The notes: generated from the sequence alone by a model not told the origin. Shown: positions 22,982-36,887, counted from the stretch's first letter. The stretch: DNA of 64,000 nucleotides from Serratia symbiotica (GCA_024160085.1 JAMDYG010000001.1:1178001-1242000), one strand, 5' to 3'. Program-made: numbers and translations.

Positions 22982-23613
22982 CACTATAAAAGATTCTATT
23001 CTTTATTATATTCGCCAGATAGATGGATAATAATTAGAAGATTTCGTAATGGCTGGGTTTGCTATAAAAGAGATAGGGGAACCACACTCCGGTAGTCGCA
23101 AGCCTAAACAGCCAATACGAAGTGATGCATTATAAATAAGTCGATCTGTATTTGAAAAATTTAAACGATCAATAAACTAATATTGATTTACTTTGACGAT
23201 AGTTAATGATAAAAATAAACAATAAACTGGAGTTGATTGATTTATATAATTAAAAAATAATGATATAAATTATTGTGTGACATCAGGCGCGGTGAGGTTC
23301 AGGGTATTACGCTGTTTTTACGATGATCATTACTATGCGGGGTCATGACTCTGAATAGTTGTAGTGATGTTTTTCAATAACAATATTAATATCTATTTTC
23401 AGAACGTAAATGCTATCCCTGACGCCATAGTCACTGTCACTGAGTACCATATTTATCATGTCGTCTTTTATGCTGGGATTATGGGTATTATAGCGATAGT
23501 TAAGCTGGAAAGTATGGTGGCGATCCTGGCAATGGTCGCGAGGAGCGCCTGTTTTACCGAAGCCATGCTTGTGAGTAGGTTCAGTTTGCTGGCAATACTG
23601 GAAAGTTCGCTGA
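22982..23613. other. AT-rich gap between the invasin and barA pseudogenes
   Basis: No gene found. The ORF at 23364-23651 on the plus strand is antisense to the barA end and has no homology signal. Both flanking genes are on the minus strand. Confidence 0.5.
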
Positions 23614-26304
23614 CTAGGCGCGCCAACGCCCAGCCTGTCTCACCAGTGTAATCTCATCCAATAGCTCCAACCACTCTGGTTCTAACTGTGCGTGGCTGAC
23701 GCCCTGATGCAACTGCTGCTCAAGGTAGAAACACAACTGCTTCAGGAGCGGTACGCCGTTGTAGCTACAACTGCCATGCAACTTATGGATCAAGTCAAGA
23801 ATGCTGTCGTCCGGCTAGCCGTTGAGCAGCGTTTGTGCCTGTTCGTCATCTCTAGCATGTCGCGTGCCAGACCTGTTTGTTGGCTGCCTAGCGCAGCGCT
23901 ATCGACCAGTTGAGCGACAATAGCTATTCGGCTACGTGCGGCTCTCCGCTGTGATAGCAGGATAGCACACGAGGGTTAGCATTGCTTCGTCGATCAGTTT
24001 GGCCAGATAGTCGTCCATTCTGGCCTTGAGCAGATGCTCGGGTTCGCCTCTGATCGCATGGGTGGTGACGGCGACAATCGGGGTTGACTTATGGTGCGGT
24101 AGTTAGTGGATCAATTCACTGGTGCAGATGCTGTCGATCTTAGGCATCTGAATATCCATCAGGATGAGATCCAGCACGTTGTCGCGTGCTAGCGCCAGTG
24201 CTTCTTCACCACTTTCGCATAGCAGGGTTTGCTCCTCTTGTTCTGCCAGCAGAGTGCCAATAAGTTTCAGGTTAGCCAGGTTATCGTCGACTGCCATCAC
24301 CGTTAGCGTCAGTCGTTTACGCTGTGGTTGGGGGCTGAGGTGCAGTGGTACCTCCATCCACAGCAGTAGGAATAGGCGATTGCTAGTGATCGGTTTGATC
24401 AGGCAACCGAGTGCGTCCTGCTGCTTCAACTGTTCTGCATCGATCTGCGATTGATATGACAGCGCAGGATCACCCGGCTAGCTACCTTTAGCGCCGCTAG
24501 CAGCGCGTTATTATGCTGAACCATACTGCTGATGACCGGGATTGGTGCGCCAATGAGCAGAAAGTCATATTCGTTTTTTGGTAACTGGGACAAGGTCAGC
24601 AAATGGGTGATCACCAGTGGGGTGACGCTAAGCATATTGAGTGTCGCTTGCGCTGCTGCCGGGTTGGATTCGATGTAATCCAGCATTTTACCACGTAGAT
24701 CCGTCAAGCTAGGTTGCAATGATGGCATGCCTTCGTTCAAGTCGAGTTGGATATAGAACCAGAAGGTCGAACCACGGCTAAGTTAGCTGTGGAAGCAGAT
24801 ATCACCCCCATATCCTTCACCAGCTTTTGGGTGATCACTAGCTCCAGCCTGGTACCGTCGTGGCTGCGGGAAATGCTGTCATCTGCCTGATGGAACGCCT
24901 GGAAAAGCTGCGATTGCTGGCGCTCGTAAATGCCTATGCCAGTGTCGTGGATCTGCACTTACAACTCCACCATGCATTTCAACTGTTTACGCAGCTCGAC
25001 GCGAATATCGATGCTGACGGTCTCAGTAAATTTGACCGAATTGCCCAGCAGATTAGTGATGATTTGCTGAAAGCGCCACGCGTCGCCGAACACTTGCTCT
25101 GGCACGTTGTTATGCACGTCCAGAGTCAGCTCCAGCCCTTTATCATGAGCGCTGGGGGCCCCTCCCAGCAGTACTATCACGTCATCCAGGGTTTCGCGCA
25201 GCTAGAACGGGATGTGTTCTAACACCAGTTTGCCGGCTTCCAGCTTAGAGAAGTCCAGCACGTCGTTGATGATGGTCAGCAGGTTATTGGCCGAACGCTC
25301 GATGGTTTGCAGGTAATCGTCTTGGGTCATATTCAGATTGGTTTTCAGCATTTGACGGGTAAAGCCGATAACGCCGTTCAGCGGGGTGCGTAGCTCGTGC
25401 GACATATTAGCCAGAAATTCTGACTTGATACGCGCCGCTTCCTGGGCTCGCTTTTTCGCCAGATCCAGTTCGAAGTTTTGGATCTCCATCTGTTCCAAAG
25501 TTTCGCGCAGATCGGAGGTGGCCTGATCGATGTTCTGCTGCATTTCTTCGTGGTAGGCGGTGAGCGACATCGCCATCGAGTTGATGCCATTCTTCAGCGT
25601 GTGCAGTTCGCCAAGCATAAAGCCTTCGACACGGATGTTGAGCTATCCTAGGCGAATGCGGTAAACGGTATTCACCATATTGCAAGATTGGGACGGTCAC
25701 GTCACACGCATCAGGCGGTAGGCGAACAGCATAGAGATGTACATGCACAGCCAACAGCAGTAGGGTGGAGATGAACACTTCTTTATATTGCTATAGCCGC
25801 ACCGACTGTAAACCCAGCTCGATCGCCACATATCCTAGGTTGTGTCAACATTGCCGCTATTGTCGGCAGTTCCTTCGGGATACTGGTTTTCGGACCAAAT
25901 TGACGTGCGCAGGATCAGCGAGTAGCTGCGCTGGGTCAACATGAGATCGGCAGGATGAGGCGCCCCTGTCGGTAGCTGTAGTCGGGCGAAGTTGTGATGA
26001 TGATTGGAGGTGACAAATAGGGTTATTCTGCGCATCGAACACGGTAATCGAACGCACAATCCCTGAATGACAGCGGTGCAATAGACTGACTAGCTGCCTG
26101 ATCGATTCGCGGCCGTGGAAAATCATGCCGTACTCGCCGGGCCACCACCAGCGGCTCGATAATATTGACACCGGCGTTAACCAGTTGTTCCTGCAACTCG
26201 TTATAGCGATGCACCACAAAAGAGGTGCTGAGCAGTAAACCAATCAGCAAAGTTGGTGCCAAAATTAGGATCATCATGCGCGTACGCAGGCTATATTTGG
26301 TCAT
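23614..26304 (-). pseudogene. barA: Hybrid sensor kinase BarA pseudogene
   Basis: BarA is the membrane kinase that drives UvrY and the Csr system. From ATG 26302-26304 it reads [20 protein letters not shown] and [17 protein letters not shown] (first membrane segment). HAMP follows at about 25620. The histidine kinase is at 25618-25202, with [20 protein letters not shown] and the phospho-His. The ATPase part has DAWRFQQIITNLLGNSVKF. A receiver domain is at 24429-24103 (MAVDDNLANLKLIGTLL, LILMDIQMPK with phospho-Asp), then HPt remnants. Frameshifts and stops lie near 25780, 25200, 24785, 24480 and 24100. Length is near the family's 918 residues, so decay is mostly by point lesions. Confidence 0.93.
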
Positions 26305-26352
26305 GGGATTCTAATGATAGGAGAATTGATAACTGACGCTAGCTCAGAACTT

Positions 26353-26450
26353 TAGACCAGGAAAGCGCGCAATACTCGCAGTATACATGGCGTATGTGAT
26401 GATTGTGGGCACTGCCTAGGGCCAAAATAGCAAATAAAATAGCCTGCTGG
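26353..26450 (+). repeat. Short inverted-repeat element, partial copy
   Basis: The core ...GCGCGCAATACTCGCAGTATAC...GGGCACTGCC...GGCCAAAATAGCAAATAAA matches the elements at 30404, 33913 and 53166. The terminal inverted repeats are worn away. Confidence 0.6.
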
Positions 26451-26500
26451 GTAAACTGGCTTCAACTACCTTAATATAAACCAGCACATCATCGACAAAC

Positions 26501-26760
26501 ATGGCGCAATTCTATCCTGTCAAACGCCGTATGAAGACTTGGCTGAATTGACAAATCACTGAGCAGCCTCGATTCCATTGCCCAAAGCATGGTGCAAACG
26601 GGCAGAAATCCAGTTGACCCCAAATAAGCCCCCATCGCCCGTAGTGGGCAGAAGCGCACTGGTACCGCTCATGTAAGTTGTTGCCACGCTGGTAGTGAAT
26701 GGGCAATATAATGGGCATAAGAATATCCTTAAGAAAATGTCTCGTTTTCGATGAAAACAG
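26501..26760 (+). pseudogene. rlmD: Probable remnant of 23S rRNA methyltransferase RlmD start
   Basis: ATG 26501 opens MAQFYPVKRRMKTWLN before a stop. The first ten residues match the unusual start of RlmD (RumA), which makes m5U1939 in 23S rRNA. In enteric genomes rlmD sits between barA and relA, as here. Nothing downstream is clearly RlmD, so almost the whole gene is gone. The call rests on ten residues plus position. Confidence 0.45.
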
Positions 26761-26945
26761 GGAGGCAGACGTTGAGCGACAAGATGGATGGCGCAAAGAG
26801 TCGATCAGGCGGTACTGGAAACCTACCCGGGACGGGGGACGCTTGGAAGGATGTCACAGATTATAATCACTGGGTGTGATGTATCCCACACCACGAAGGC
26901 AAGCGACTGGGTACCGGTTAGTGTCTGGCATGCGTGCTAGCGCGG

Positions 26946-27145
26946 TATACCCGTGATATTTCACGTTGCTTGTGCGTTAGCTTTCTTTGCTTACCCCTGT
27001 CACTAACTGGTTAAGCGCCTGGGGATTAATCAACCCCATCCCTGAAGTTAATCCTGTGGCCCAATGCAAGCGCGGTTCAAATTGGTTATCTACCGATTTG
27101 TCGCTACGTTGCTGCCTTCCAGCAACTCGAATTATTTAGGGTATA
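26946..27145 (+). repeat. Full-length ERIC element with insertion, upstream of relA
   Basis: TATACCC at 26946-26952 and GGGTATA at 27139-27145 are the ERIC ends. The left arm (CACGTTGCTTGTGCGTTAGC, then TTTCTTTGCTTACCCC) and the right arm (CAGCAACTCGAATTATTTAG) match the half copies at 20585 and 56036. At 200 bp it exceeds the usual 127 bp, consistent with the known class of ERICs carrying an internal insertion. It ends 60 bases before the relA start. Confidence 0.75.
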
Positions 27146-27205
27146 AATGTTTCCGCATACGGGGCATCTTGCTCAATGGCGCTGCAAAGTAGAGAGGGGT
27201 TGGTT

Positions 27206-29437
27206 ATGGTTGCGGTAAGGAGTGTACATCTGAATACAGCGGTTGAATTTGCTCTTGATGAGTGGATAGCCGGTTTGGGGCTAACTAGCCCACAGTCATG
27301 TGAGCGATTAGCCACAACCTGGCGTTATTGTGAACAGCAGACCCAAAACTACCCTAATGCGCCGCTGTTATTATGGCGTGGGCTTGAAATGGTAGAAATT
27401 CTCTCCACCCTGAGCATGGATAATGACAGTATGCGCGCCGCGCTGCTGTTCCCATTGGCGGATGCCGGCATCGTGCAGGAAGAGACCCTGACCGCAACGT
27501 TCGGCAAGGGGATCACCTATCTGGTACATGGTGTGCGCGATATGGATGCTATCCGTCAACTGAAAGCCACCCAAAATAGTTCGATGACCTACAGGCAGGT
27601 CGACAATGTGCGTCGTATGTTGTTGGCGATGGTGGAGGATTTTCGCTGTGTGGTGATCAAGCTGGCGGAGTGCATCGTCCACCTACGTGAAGTAAAGGAC
27701 GCGCCCGAAGATGAGCGCATGTTGGCCGCCAAAGAGTGTTCCAACATCTATGCACCGCTGGCCAACCGCCTAGGCATCGGTCAAATCAAATGGGAATTGG
27801 AGGATTTGTGCTTCCGCTATCTGCACCCGGACGAATACAAGCGTATCGCCAATCTGCTGCATGAGCGCCGCATTGATCGCGAACAATTTATCGACGATTT
27901 CGTTGCATCGTTACGCGGCGCCATGGCTGATGAGAACGTCAAAGCTGAGATCTATGGACGCCCAAAACATATTTACAGCATCTGGCGTAAGATGCAGAAA
28001 AAACATCTTTCCTTTGACGAACTGTTTGATGTTCGGGCGGTGCGTGTGGTGGTCGAGCGTTTGCAGGACTGTTATGCCGCGCTAGGGATTGTGCATACCC
28101 ACTTCTGTCATCTACCGAACGAATTTGACGATTACGTTGCCAACCCGAAGCCCAACGGCTATCAGTCGATCCACACGGTGGTGCTTGGCCCGCGTGGTAA
28201 AACGCTGGAAATCCAGGTCCGTACCCGCCAGATGCACGAAAACGCCGAGCTAGGCGTGGCCGCGCACTGGAAATATAAAGAGGGTGCCGGAGCGACGATG
28301 CGTTCTGGTTACGAGGAGCGCATCGCCTGGTTGCGCAAACTGATCACTTGGCAGGAAGAGATAGCAGACTCCGGCGAGATGCTCGATGAAGTGCGTAGCC
28401 AAGTGTTTGATGACCGAGTGTATGTCTTTACCCCGAAAGGTGATGTCATAGATCTGCCGGCGGGGTCGACGCCGCTCGACTTTGCCTACCATATCCACAG
28501 TGATGTGGGGCACCGTTGCATTGGTGCCAAGGTTGGTGGCCGCATCGTGCCTTTTACTTATCAGTTACGGATGGGTGATCAAATTGAGATCATCACTCAA
28601 AAACGGCCCAACCCGAGCCGCGATTGGTTGAACCCCAACCTAGGCTACGTGACTACCAGCCGTGGGCGTTCGAAGATCCACCACTGGTTTCGCAAACAAG
28701 ATCGTGACAAGAACATTCTTGCCGGGCACCAAATGTTGGATAACGAGCTAGCGCACCTAGGCATTAACCTGAAAGAGGCTGAAAGATTGCTGATCCCGCG
28801 CTATAACATGCACTCGTTGGATGAGGTATTGGCGGCAATCGGTGGCGGCGACATTCGCCTTAATCAGATGGTGAACTTCCTGCAAAGCAAGTTCAATAAG
28901 CTGAGCGCCGAAGAACAAGATCGCGAAGCGCTGCGCTACCTGGTGCAACATAAAGCGTCACCGCCAACTCGCTGTAAAGACAATGGCCGGGTAGTGGTGG
29001 AAGGGGTGGGTAACCTCATGCATTATATTGCTCGCTGCTGCCAGCCGATCCCCGGAGACCATATCGTTGGCTTTATCACCCAGGGGCGTGGCATCTCAAT
29101 TCACCGTGCCGATTGTGATCAGTTGATTGAACTACAGTCACATGCACCGGAGCGTATCGTCGATGCTGTATGGGGGGAAAGCTATTCTAGCGGGTATGCA
29201 CTGGTCATGCGTGTGATAGCGAATGATCGCAGTGGGCTGCTGCGTGACATCACAACCATTTTGGCCAACGAGAAGGTCAATGTGTTGGGTGTCGCTAGCC
29301 GCAGCGACACCAAAAAGCAACTGGCTACTATTGATATGGATATCGAAATCTACAACCAGTTGGTACTGAGCCGGGTGTTGGCGAAGCTTAATCAACTACC
29401 AGACGTGATCGACGCTAAACGTTTGCATGGCGACTAA
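27206..29437 (+). CDS. relA: GTP pyrophosphokinase RelA (stringent response), intact
   Basis: RelA makes (p)ppGpp from GTP/GDP and ATP when uncharged tRNA sits on a stalled ribosome. I choose the ATG at 27206 after GAGAGGGG; it gives 743 residues starting MVAVRSVHLNTAVEF, as in E. coli. An in-frame ATG at 27176 is less likely. Domains: an inactive HD region (LLFPLADAG lacks the HD metal site), synthetase (VYGRPKHIYS equivalent, FDELFDVRAVR, NEFDDYVANPKPNGYQSIHT), TGS (DRVYVFTPKGDVIDLPAGST), a Cys-rich zinc-finger segment (HYIARCCQPIPGD) and a C-terminal ACT domain. All key motifs are conserved and no lesion is seen. It heads the relA-mazG-pyrG-eno block. Confidence 0.97.
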   Translation: MVAVRSVHLNTAVEFALDEWIAGLGLTSPQSCERLATTWRYCEQQTQNYPNAPLLLWRGLEMVEILSTLSMDNDSMRAALLFPLADAGIVQEETLTATFGKGITYLVHGVRDMDAIRQLKATQNSSMTYRQVDNVRRMLLAMVEDFRCVVIKLAECIVHLREVKDAPEDERMLAAKECSNIYAPLANRLGIGQIKWELEDLCFRYLHPDEYKRIANLLHERRIDREQFIDDFVASLRGAMADENVKAEIYGRPKHIYSIWRKMQKKHLSFDELFDVRAVRVVVERLQDCYAALGIVHTHFCHLPNEFDDYVANPKPNGYQSIHTVVLGPRGKTLEIQVRTRQMHENAELGVAAHWKYKEGAGATMRSGYEERIAWLRKLITWQEEIADSGEMLDEVRSQVFDDRVYVFTPKGDVIDLPAGSTPLDFAYHIHSDVGHRCIGAKVGGRIVPFTYQLRMGDQIEIITQKRPNPSRDWLNPNLGYVTTSRGRSKIHHWFRKQDRDKNILAGHQMLDNELAHLGINLKEAERLLIPRYNMHSLDEVLAAIGGGDIRLNQMVNFLQSKFNKLSAEEQDREALRYLVQHKASPPTRCKDNGRVVVEGVGNLMHYIARCCQPIPGDHIVGFITQGRGISIHRADCDQLIELQSHAPERIVDAVWGESYSSGYALVMRVIANDRSGLLRDITTILANEKVNVLGVASRSDTKKQLATIDMDIEIYNQLVLSRVLAKLNQLPDVIDAKRLHGD

Positions 29438-29556
29438 GTCCCCTGTGTCTTTCGAATCGTATCGTTTTGGCTACCAGCTCCTGGATGCGATTGGCAATAG
29501 ACTGTGCGGGTACAGAAATGAGTGCCCATCCTTTTTTTATTCTCAGAGATTTTCCT

Positions 29557-30376
29557 ATGACTTCATCTCCCCTGCTACAACGCTTGCTGAATATTATGAC
29601 AACGCTGCGCTACCCGCAGGCGGGTTGCTCATGGGATCGCCAGCAGACCTTCGCCACCCTTGTACCTTATACACACTGGAAGAGACCTACGAAATACTGG
29701 ACGCCATTGAACGTCAGGACTACGCCGACCTGCGTGACGAGTTTAGTGACATGCTGTTCCAGGTGGAATTTTACGTCCAGATAGGGCAGGAACAAGGGTT
29801 GTTCAATTTTGATAAAGTGTGTAACGCCATCAGCGACAAACTGGAGCGCCGTCATCCGCACATTTTTGGTGCCGACAGCGAGAACGTGGCGGCGCGTTGG
29901 GAGCAACTAAAAGCCGATGAGCGTGTCGAGAAGGCACTGTATTCGGCATTGGACGATATCCCACACAGGCGCTGCCAACGCTGATGAAAGCACATAAAAT
30001 CCAAAAGCGCTGCGCTGCTGTCAGCTTTGGCTGGAACACCTTAACTCCCGTGCTGGACAAGGTGTATGAAGAGATCGACGAGGTGATATATGAAGCCCGC
30101 CATGCGGTAGTTGATGAGCAAAAACTGGAGGAAGAGATTGGCGATCTGCTGTTCGCCACGGTCAACTTATCGCAACACCTCGGCCATAAGGCTGAAAACT
30201 CCTTGCAGGTGGCGAATCGCAAGTTCGAACGGCGTTTCCGCCAGGTGGAAGAGATCACCAGACAGCAAGGTATACGCCTGGAAGAGGCTACGCAAGAGCA
30301 AAAGGAAGCAGCTTGGCAACAGGTTAAACGTCAAGAAAACCGATCCACAGGCGCGGTACCTGATGTTGATGGGTGA
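29557..30376 (+). pseudogene. mazG: Nucleoside triphosphate pyrophosphohydrolase MazG pseudogene
   Basis: MazG hydrolyses NTPs and can lower ppGpp in E. coli. ATG 29557 gives MTSSPLLQRLLNIMTTLRYP and GCSWDRQQTFATLVPYT. A two-base CA insertion in TATACACACTGG near 29672 then shifts frame. The second frame carries LEETYEILDAIERQDYADLR and ISDKLERRHPHIFGADSEN. Another two-base insertion near 29967 moves it to a third frame with LMKAHKIQKRCAAVSF, KVYEEIDEVIYEARHAV and EEEIGDLLFATVNLSQHLG. Both lesions are indels; otherwise the sequence is well kept, suggesting recent loss. The tandem MazG E-x-x-E metal motifs are all present. Confidence 0.92.
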
Positions 30377-30403
30377 CAAGGCCCATTCAAGTTGAAATAG
30401 TTA

Positions 30404-30549
30404 AGAACTTATCCCATAAGGCTATTTTATTTGCCATTTTGGCCCTAGGCCGTGCTCATCCTTCTTACGGAATCCCTGTACGCTGTGGTTATTGCGCTGT
30501 CCTGATCCAAACTAGTTGCAACAATGTACGGCCTGCTGGGATAGGCGCT
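30404..30549 (-). repeat. Short inverted-repeat element, full copy
   Basis: Ends AGAACTTATCCCA (30404) and TGGGATAGGCGCT (to 30549) are imperfect inverted repeats. The interior (GGCTATTTTATTTGCCATTT, TGGCCCTAGGC) is the reverse complement of the copies at 26353, 33913 and 53166. It lies in the mazG-pyrG gap. Confidence 0.72.
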
Positions 30550-30824
30550 AAACTTCAAATCTGCCACGTTTAAACTAGGCATGGCAGCAGGAAATCCAAC
30601 AAACTGAAACAGAAGGTGTTTTATCGTGACAGCGAGACAGTAAAATAAGATTTTTTCTGTTAACTGGCTATTTTATCTATATTTATAGTGGTGTTGAAGG
30701 ATGAAAACCACGATGAAGAACGGATATGGGCAGAGATGATGGGTAGTAAAGCGATCGTTTGTAGGCCGAATGAGGTTCGGGTATACTATTTTCGCGTTCT
30801 GGTTCCCATCGTCTTTAAACCTAA

Positions 30825-32477
<1,653 letters not shown>

Positions 32478-32492
32478 CCTATCGGTAGGTAG

Positions 32493-33854
<1,362 letters not shown>

Positions 33855-33912
33855 TGACAGGCCTAATTGGCGGCTAAATTTAAAACACACTGCGGCGTAA
33901 TGCCCGTCACTT

Positions 33913-34048
33913 AGAGCCTATCCCAGTCAGTGTAATCAGTTTGGATACGGACAGCGAGCAATACCCACAGCGTGCAGGGAGTACCTGAAGATGGTGAACA
34001 CTGCCAAGGGTCAAAATAGCAAATAAAATAGCCCGATGGGATGGGCTC
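33913..34048 (+). repeat. Short inverted-repeat element, best-preserved copy
   Basis: A 136-bp element with 13-bp ends AGAGCCTATCCCA and TGGGATGGGCTCT, one mismatch between them. The interior shares GGACAGCGAGCAATACCCAC (variants) and GGTCAAAATAGCAAATAAAA with the copies at 26353, 30404 and 53166. No coding capacity. Confidence 0.75.
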
Positions 34049-34211
34049 TTACGGTGGCTCGCGCGTTTTTTATGGTATAAACCTGGTTAATTAGCGAAAA
34101 GAGAGACATGCGAAAGTCCAAGGAAGGGGCATTTTATTAACATTGAAATGATAAATATTATTATTTATTCTCGTGTTGTTAATTTTCTGCCAAATGATAG
34201 TTTGGCTTTCT

Positions 34212-34758
34212 ATGTAAATCAGCGCGACGCAGGAGGCTCCTGTAGACAGTTTTTTCACGCTTTATCAGTCGCATCATCGCTGATTGAGGTCTTGGCTATA
34301 GCCATAAGTTATGGTTAGGACTCCGACGTAGAGGATCTAGTGCAGGATACCTTTATGCGCGTGCTGCTTGGCGGCAGCACACCGAAGATCCGTGAACCAA
34401 AATCGTTTCTCTGCACGCTTGCCCGGCGGGTGATGGTGGACTTCTATCGTCGCAACATGCTGGAACAGAGAGGAAAGGAAATACTGGAATATTTGCCGGA
34501 ACAGCAGATACCATAACCGGAACTACAGCATGTCATGCTGGAAACCCTGCAGCAGATTAACGTCATGCTTGACTAATTAGGTAGCAAAGTTCAGTGTGCC
34601 TTTCTGCTATCCCAACTGGAGGGGATGACCTGTGCGCAAGTTGTCTTGTGCAGCTAAGATTATTGGTCAGCTCAGTGAAGAAGTATATGGCGAAAGCCAC
34701 TGAACACTATATGCTATTCCGTCTGCGGCAAGAATCAGGATCATGGCCAACAGGATGA
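34212..34758 (+). pseudogene. FecI-type ECF sigma factor pseudogene
   Basis: FecI-type sigma factors activate TonB-dependent iron or heme uptake operons. ATG 34212 is followed at once by TAA (M-stop-ISATQEAPVDSFFTLYQSH). After a frameshift the family core reads DSDVEDLVQDTFMRVLLGGS, IREPKSFLCTLARRVMVDFY, RRNMLEQRGKEIL and CAFLLSQLEGMTCAQV, ending VSSVKKYMAKATEHYMLFRL. This aligns with E. coli FecI through regions 2 and 4. At least four lesions. Its stop overlaps the next ATG (ATGA), the usual fecI-fecR coupling. It could equally be a HasI/FpvI relative. Confidence 0.85.
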
Positions 34759-35010
34759 CTGAATTAACAGCACCAGGCGCGGAAAATGGCCGCAATATGG
34801 TTTGCCATCCTGCCTGGGTGATGCCATATCACCACACTATCGCTACGCCAAACTGATGGATTGTACTGATGATGTGGCAGACTTACCTATTGGCTATTTG
34901 CACCACACTGATTGCACCACACCGATTGCCTGCTGATGGTTTTAGCCCAAACGCTGACTATCCCAATACCGACGTTTAACCGTTACTAGGTAGGTGCGAG
35001 TAAAAAATAA
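34755..35010 (+). pseudogene. FecR-type anti-sigma / signal transducer, internally deleted
   Basis: The ATG at 34755 overlaps the sigma-factor stop. The start MTELTAPGAENGRNM is compatible with a FecR-like N-terminus. After stops, the C-terminal LLMVLAQTLTIPIPTFNRY resembles the FecR end. Only about 255 bases remain of roughly 950 expected, so most of the cytoplasmic, membrane and periplasmic regions are deleted. The call leans on position and the last 20 residues. Confidence 0.6.
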
Positions 35011-35133
35011 ATAAAATGATAAAAATTCTCATTACCATTGTCCCTTTTCATCTCCTCATTAGACTCTTTAGACAAAGAACATAAGAACCTGATAGAGAGG
35101 TTCTAAATATCCTGTCAATAAATGGAGACTATC

Positions 35134-35388
35134 ATGTCTGATTCTTGCACGAGTCTTCAGCGCGTTTTTAGCAAAACAACACCTTTAGCTTTGGCTATAT
35201 TCACTGTACCTTTGCTCCGATAGCCATCTTTGCCCCTGCAATGGCGGTAGCGGTGACCCAGGATACGGCGTTAAATTATCGTATCGCCCCTGGTGATCTG
35301 GATAAGCGCAAAGTCAGTGCGGTATGGTATGTAGCTAATTGACCAATCCTGATAGCTTAGACGCCCACCTAAATCAGACGGGCACTTG
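35134..35388 (+). pseudogene. TonB-dependent receptor N-terminal remnant, cut by IS66-like copy B
   Basis: ATG 35134 after GGAGACT starts MSDSCTSLQRVFSKTTPLAL and AIFTVPLL, a signal peptide, then a frameshift. The next frame has TALNYRIAPGDLDK, typical of the secretin/TonB short N-terminal domain used in FecA-type signalling. The rest is gone: IS66-like copy B begins at 35392. With the sigma and FecR relics this was an iron-signalling uptake locus. Confidence 0.72.
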
Positions 35389-35391
35389 ACT

Positions 35392-36712
35392 ATGGCATCT
35401 CAATTCTGGCGTTCTGAACCACGGAAAAATTACACAAATGACTTTAAACTTCGTATGGTTAAGCTGGCTTATCAGCCCGAAGCTGGCGTTGCTCATATTA
35501 TCCGCGAACACGGCACCAATGACAATCTCATTTTCAAATGGCTACGCCTCTGGTAGAATGAATGCCGCATATCACGTCGCCTTCCCGCAACGGTAGCAAC
35601 CGTGTCATCACCGGCGCAACTGGAAAAGCTGCACCGGATATTGTTCGGTACCCGCTCTGAAAAACTTCGCCGACAGGTGGAAGAGGCTGAAGCGGTGCTG
35701 AAACTGCACGAGCAGGCTGGTGACCGTCACAACGGTCGGAAAACGACCCGCAAGTTCCCAGTCAGCTTCGCCAGTCCCGGTATCGTTAGCCACTTCCCGA
35801 ACACCTTCCGTGTGAGATGAACCGCCTTGAGCCCGTGGAAACCGGCTGTCATAAGTGCGGAAGTAACCTTAAATATCTCGGCGAAGTCAGCGCAGAACAG
35901 CTGGAAATGGTCGCCTGCGCTCTGAAAGTAATCCGCACCGTCAGGGTGAAAAAGGCGTGCGAAAAGTGTGACTGCATTTTTGAAGCTCCCCCCTCGCGTC
36001 CCATTGACCGCGGCATCGCAGGGCCTAGCCTGCTGTCCCAGGTGATGACGTCAAAATACGGCTAACACTTGCCCTTGTATCGTCAAACTGAAATCCTAGC
36101 CCGTCAGGGCGTGGACCTGAGTCGAGCCTTGCTCTCCAACTGGGTAGATGCCTGCTGCTGGTTAACGGCACCGCTGAACGAAGCACTGTACCGCTACGTC
36201 GGATACCCGCAAACTTCATACTGACGATACGCCGGTGCCAGTGTTGTCCCCGGGTAGGAAGAAGACGAAAACTGGGCGGCTCTGGACTTATGTCCGCGAT
36301 AACCGTAACGTTAGTTCATCAGACACACCGGCGGCCTGGTTCGCCTACTCGCCGGACCGGCAGGGAAAACATCCGCAACAACATCTTCGCCAATATAGTA
36401 GCGTGTTGCCGGCTGATGCGTGCGGCGGTTATGACCAGTTGTTCAATGCAGAACGTGAAGACGGTGCACTGATCGAGGTTGCATGCTGGGCACACGCCCG
36501 TAGAAAAACCCATGATGTGTACATCAGTACCCTGGCTGCCAAGGCCGAGGAATCCCTGAAACCCATCGGTCAACTCTACGTCGCAGGCTTATCTGCGTCA
36601 TATCCTGAGTGTATTGCCGGAGTGGCCCCGTAATAAAGTAGCCTAACTTCTGCCCTGAAAAGCGGATCTCACTTCTCATTAACCGTCAATACGGCATTGC
36701 TTTTACGCTTAC
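35392..36712 (+). mobile_element. IS66-family element, copy B, dead, with internal deletion
   Basis: ATG 35392 starts the intact beginning of TnpA (MASQFWRSEPRKNYTNDFKL), better than in copy A. From there the sequence is nearly identical to copy A, including the TAG ending tnpA, the missing tnpB, and the tnpC stops and frameshifts. It lacks about 340 bases of tnpC (the junction near 36583 joins QLYV to AGLSASYPEC), which copy A retains. It ends CGCTTAC at 36712. Copy B interrupts the TonB receptor remnant. Confidence 0.9.
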
Positions 36713-36801
36713 GCTTTTTTATCAATTAATTATTTTATCTCTATGAGGCTTTTCACTAGCGTAGATGGATAAAAGAGGCATTGGCTAAACATGGTTGTAC
36801 A

Positions 36802-36873
36802 GCACAGTAGCAATGCTGTGCGCAAAAGATGCAGCGCCTACCCAATAGTGTTGCTGAATTGGGCAGGCGCTGC
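36802..36873 (-). terminator. Double hairpin after cycA
   Basis: GCAGCGCCTACCCAAT (36831-36846) pairs with ATTGGGCAGGCGCTGC (36858-36873) with one mismatch, 15 bases past the cycA stop. A second stem GCACAG/CTGTGC follows at 36802-36821. No clear T-run, but the strong stem is a likely terminator or mRNA 3' end. Confidence 0.65.
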
Positions 36874-36887
36874 GGGACGTGCCATTA

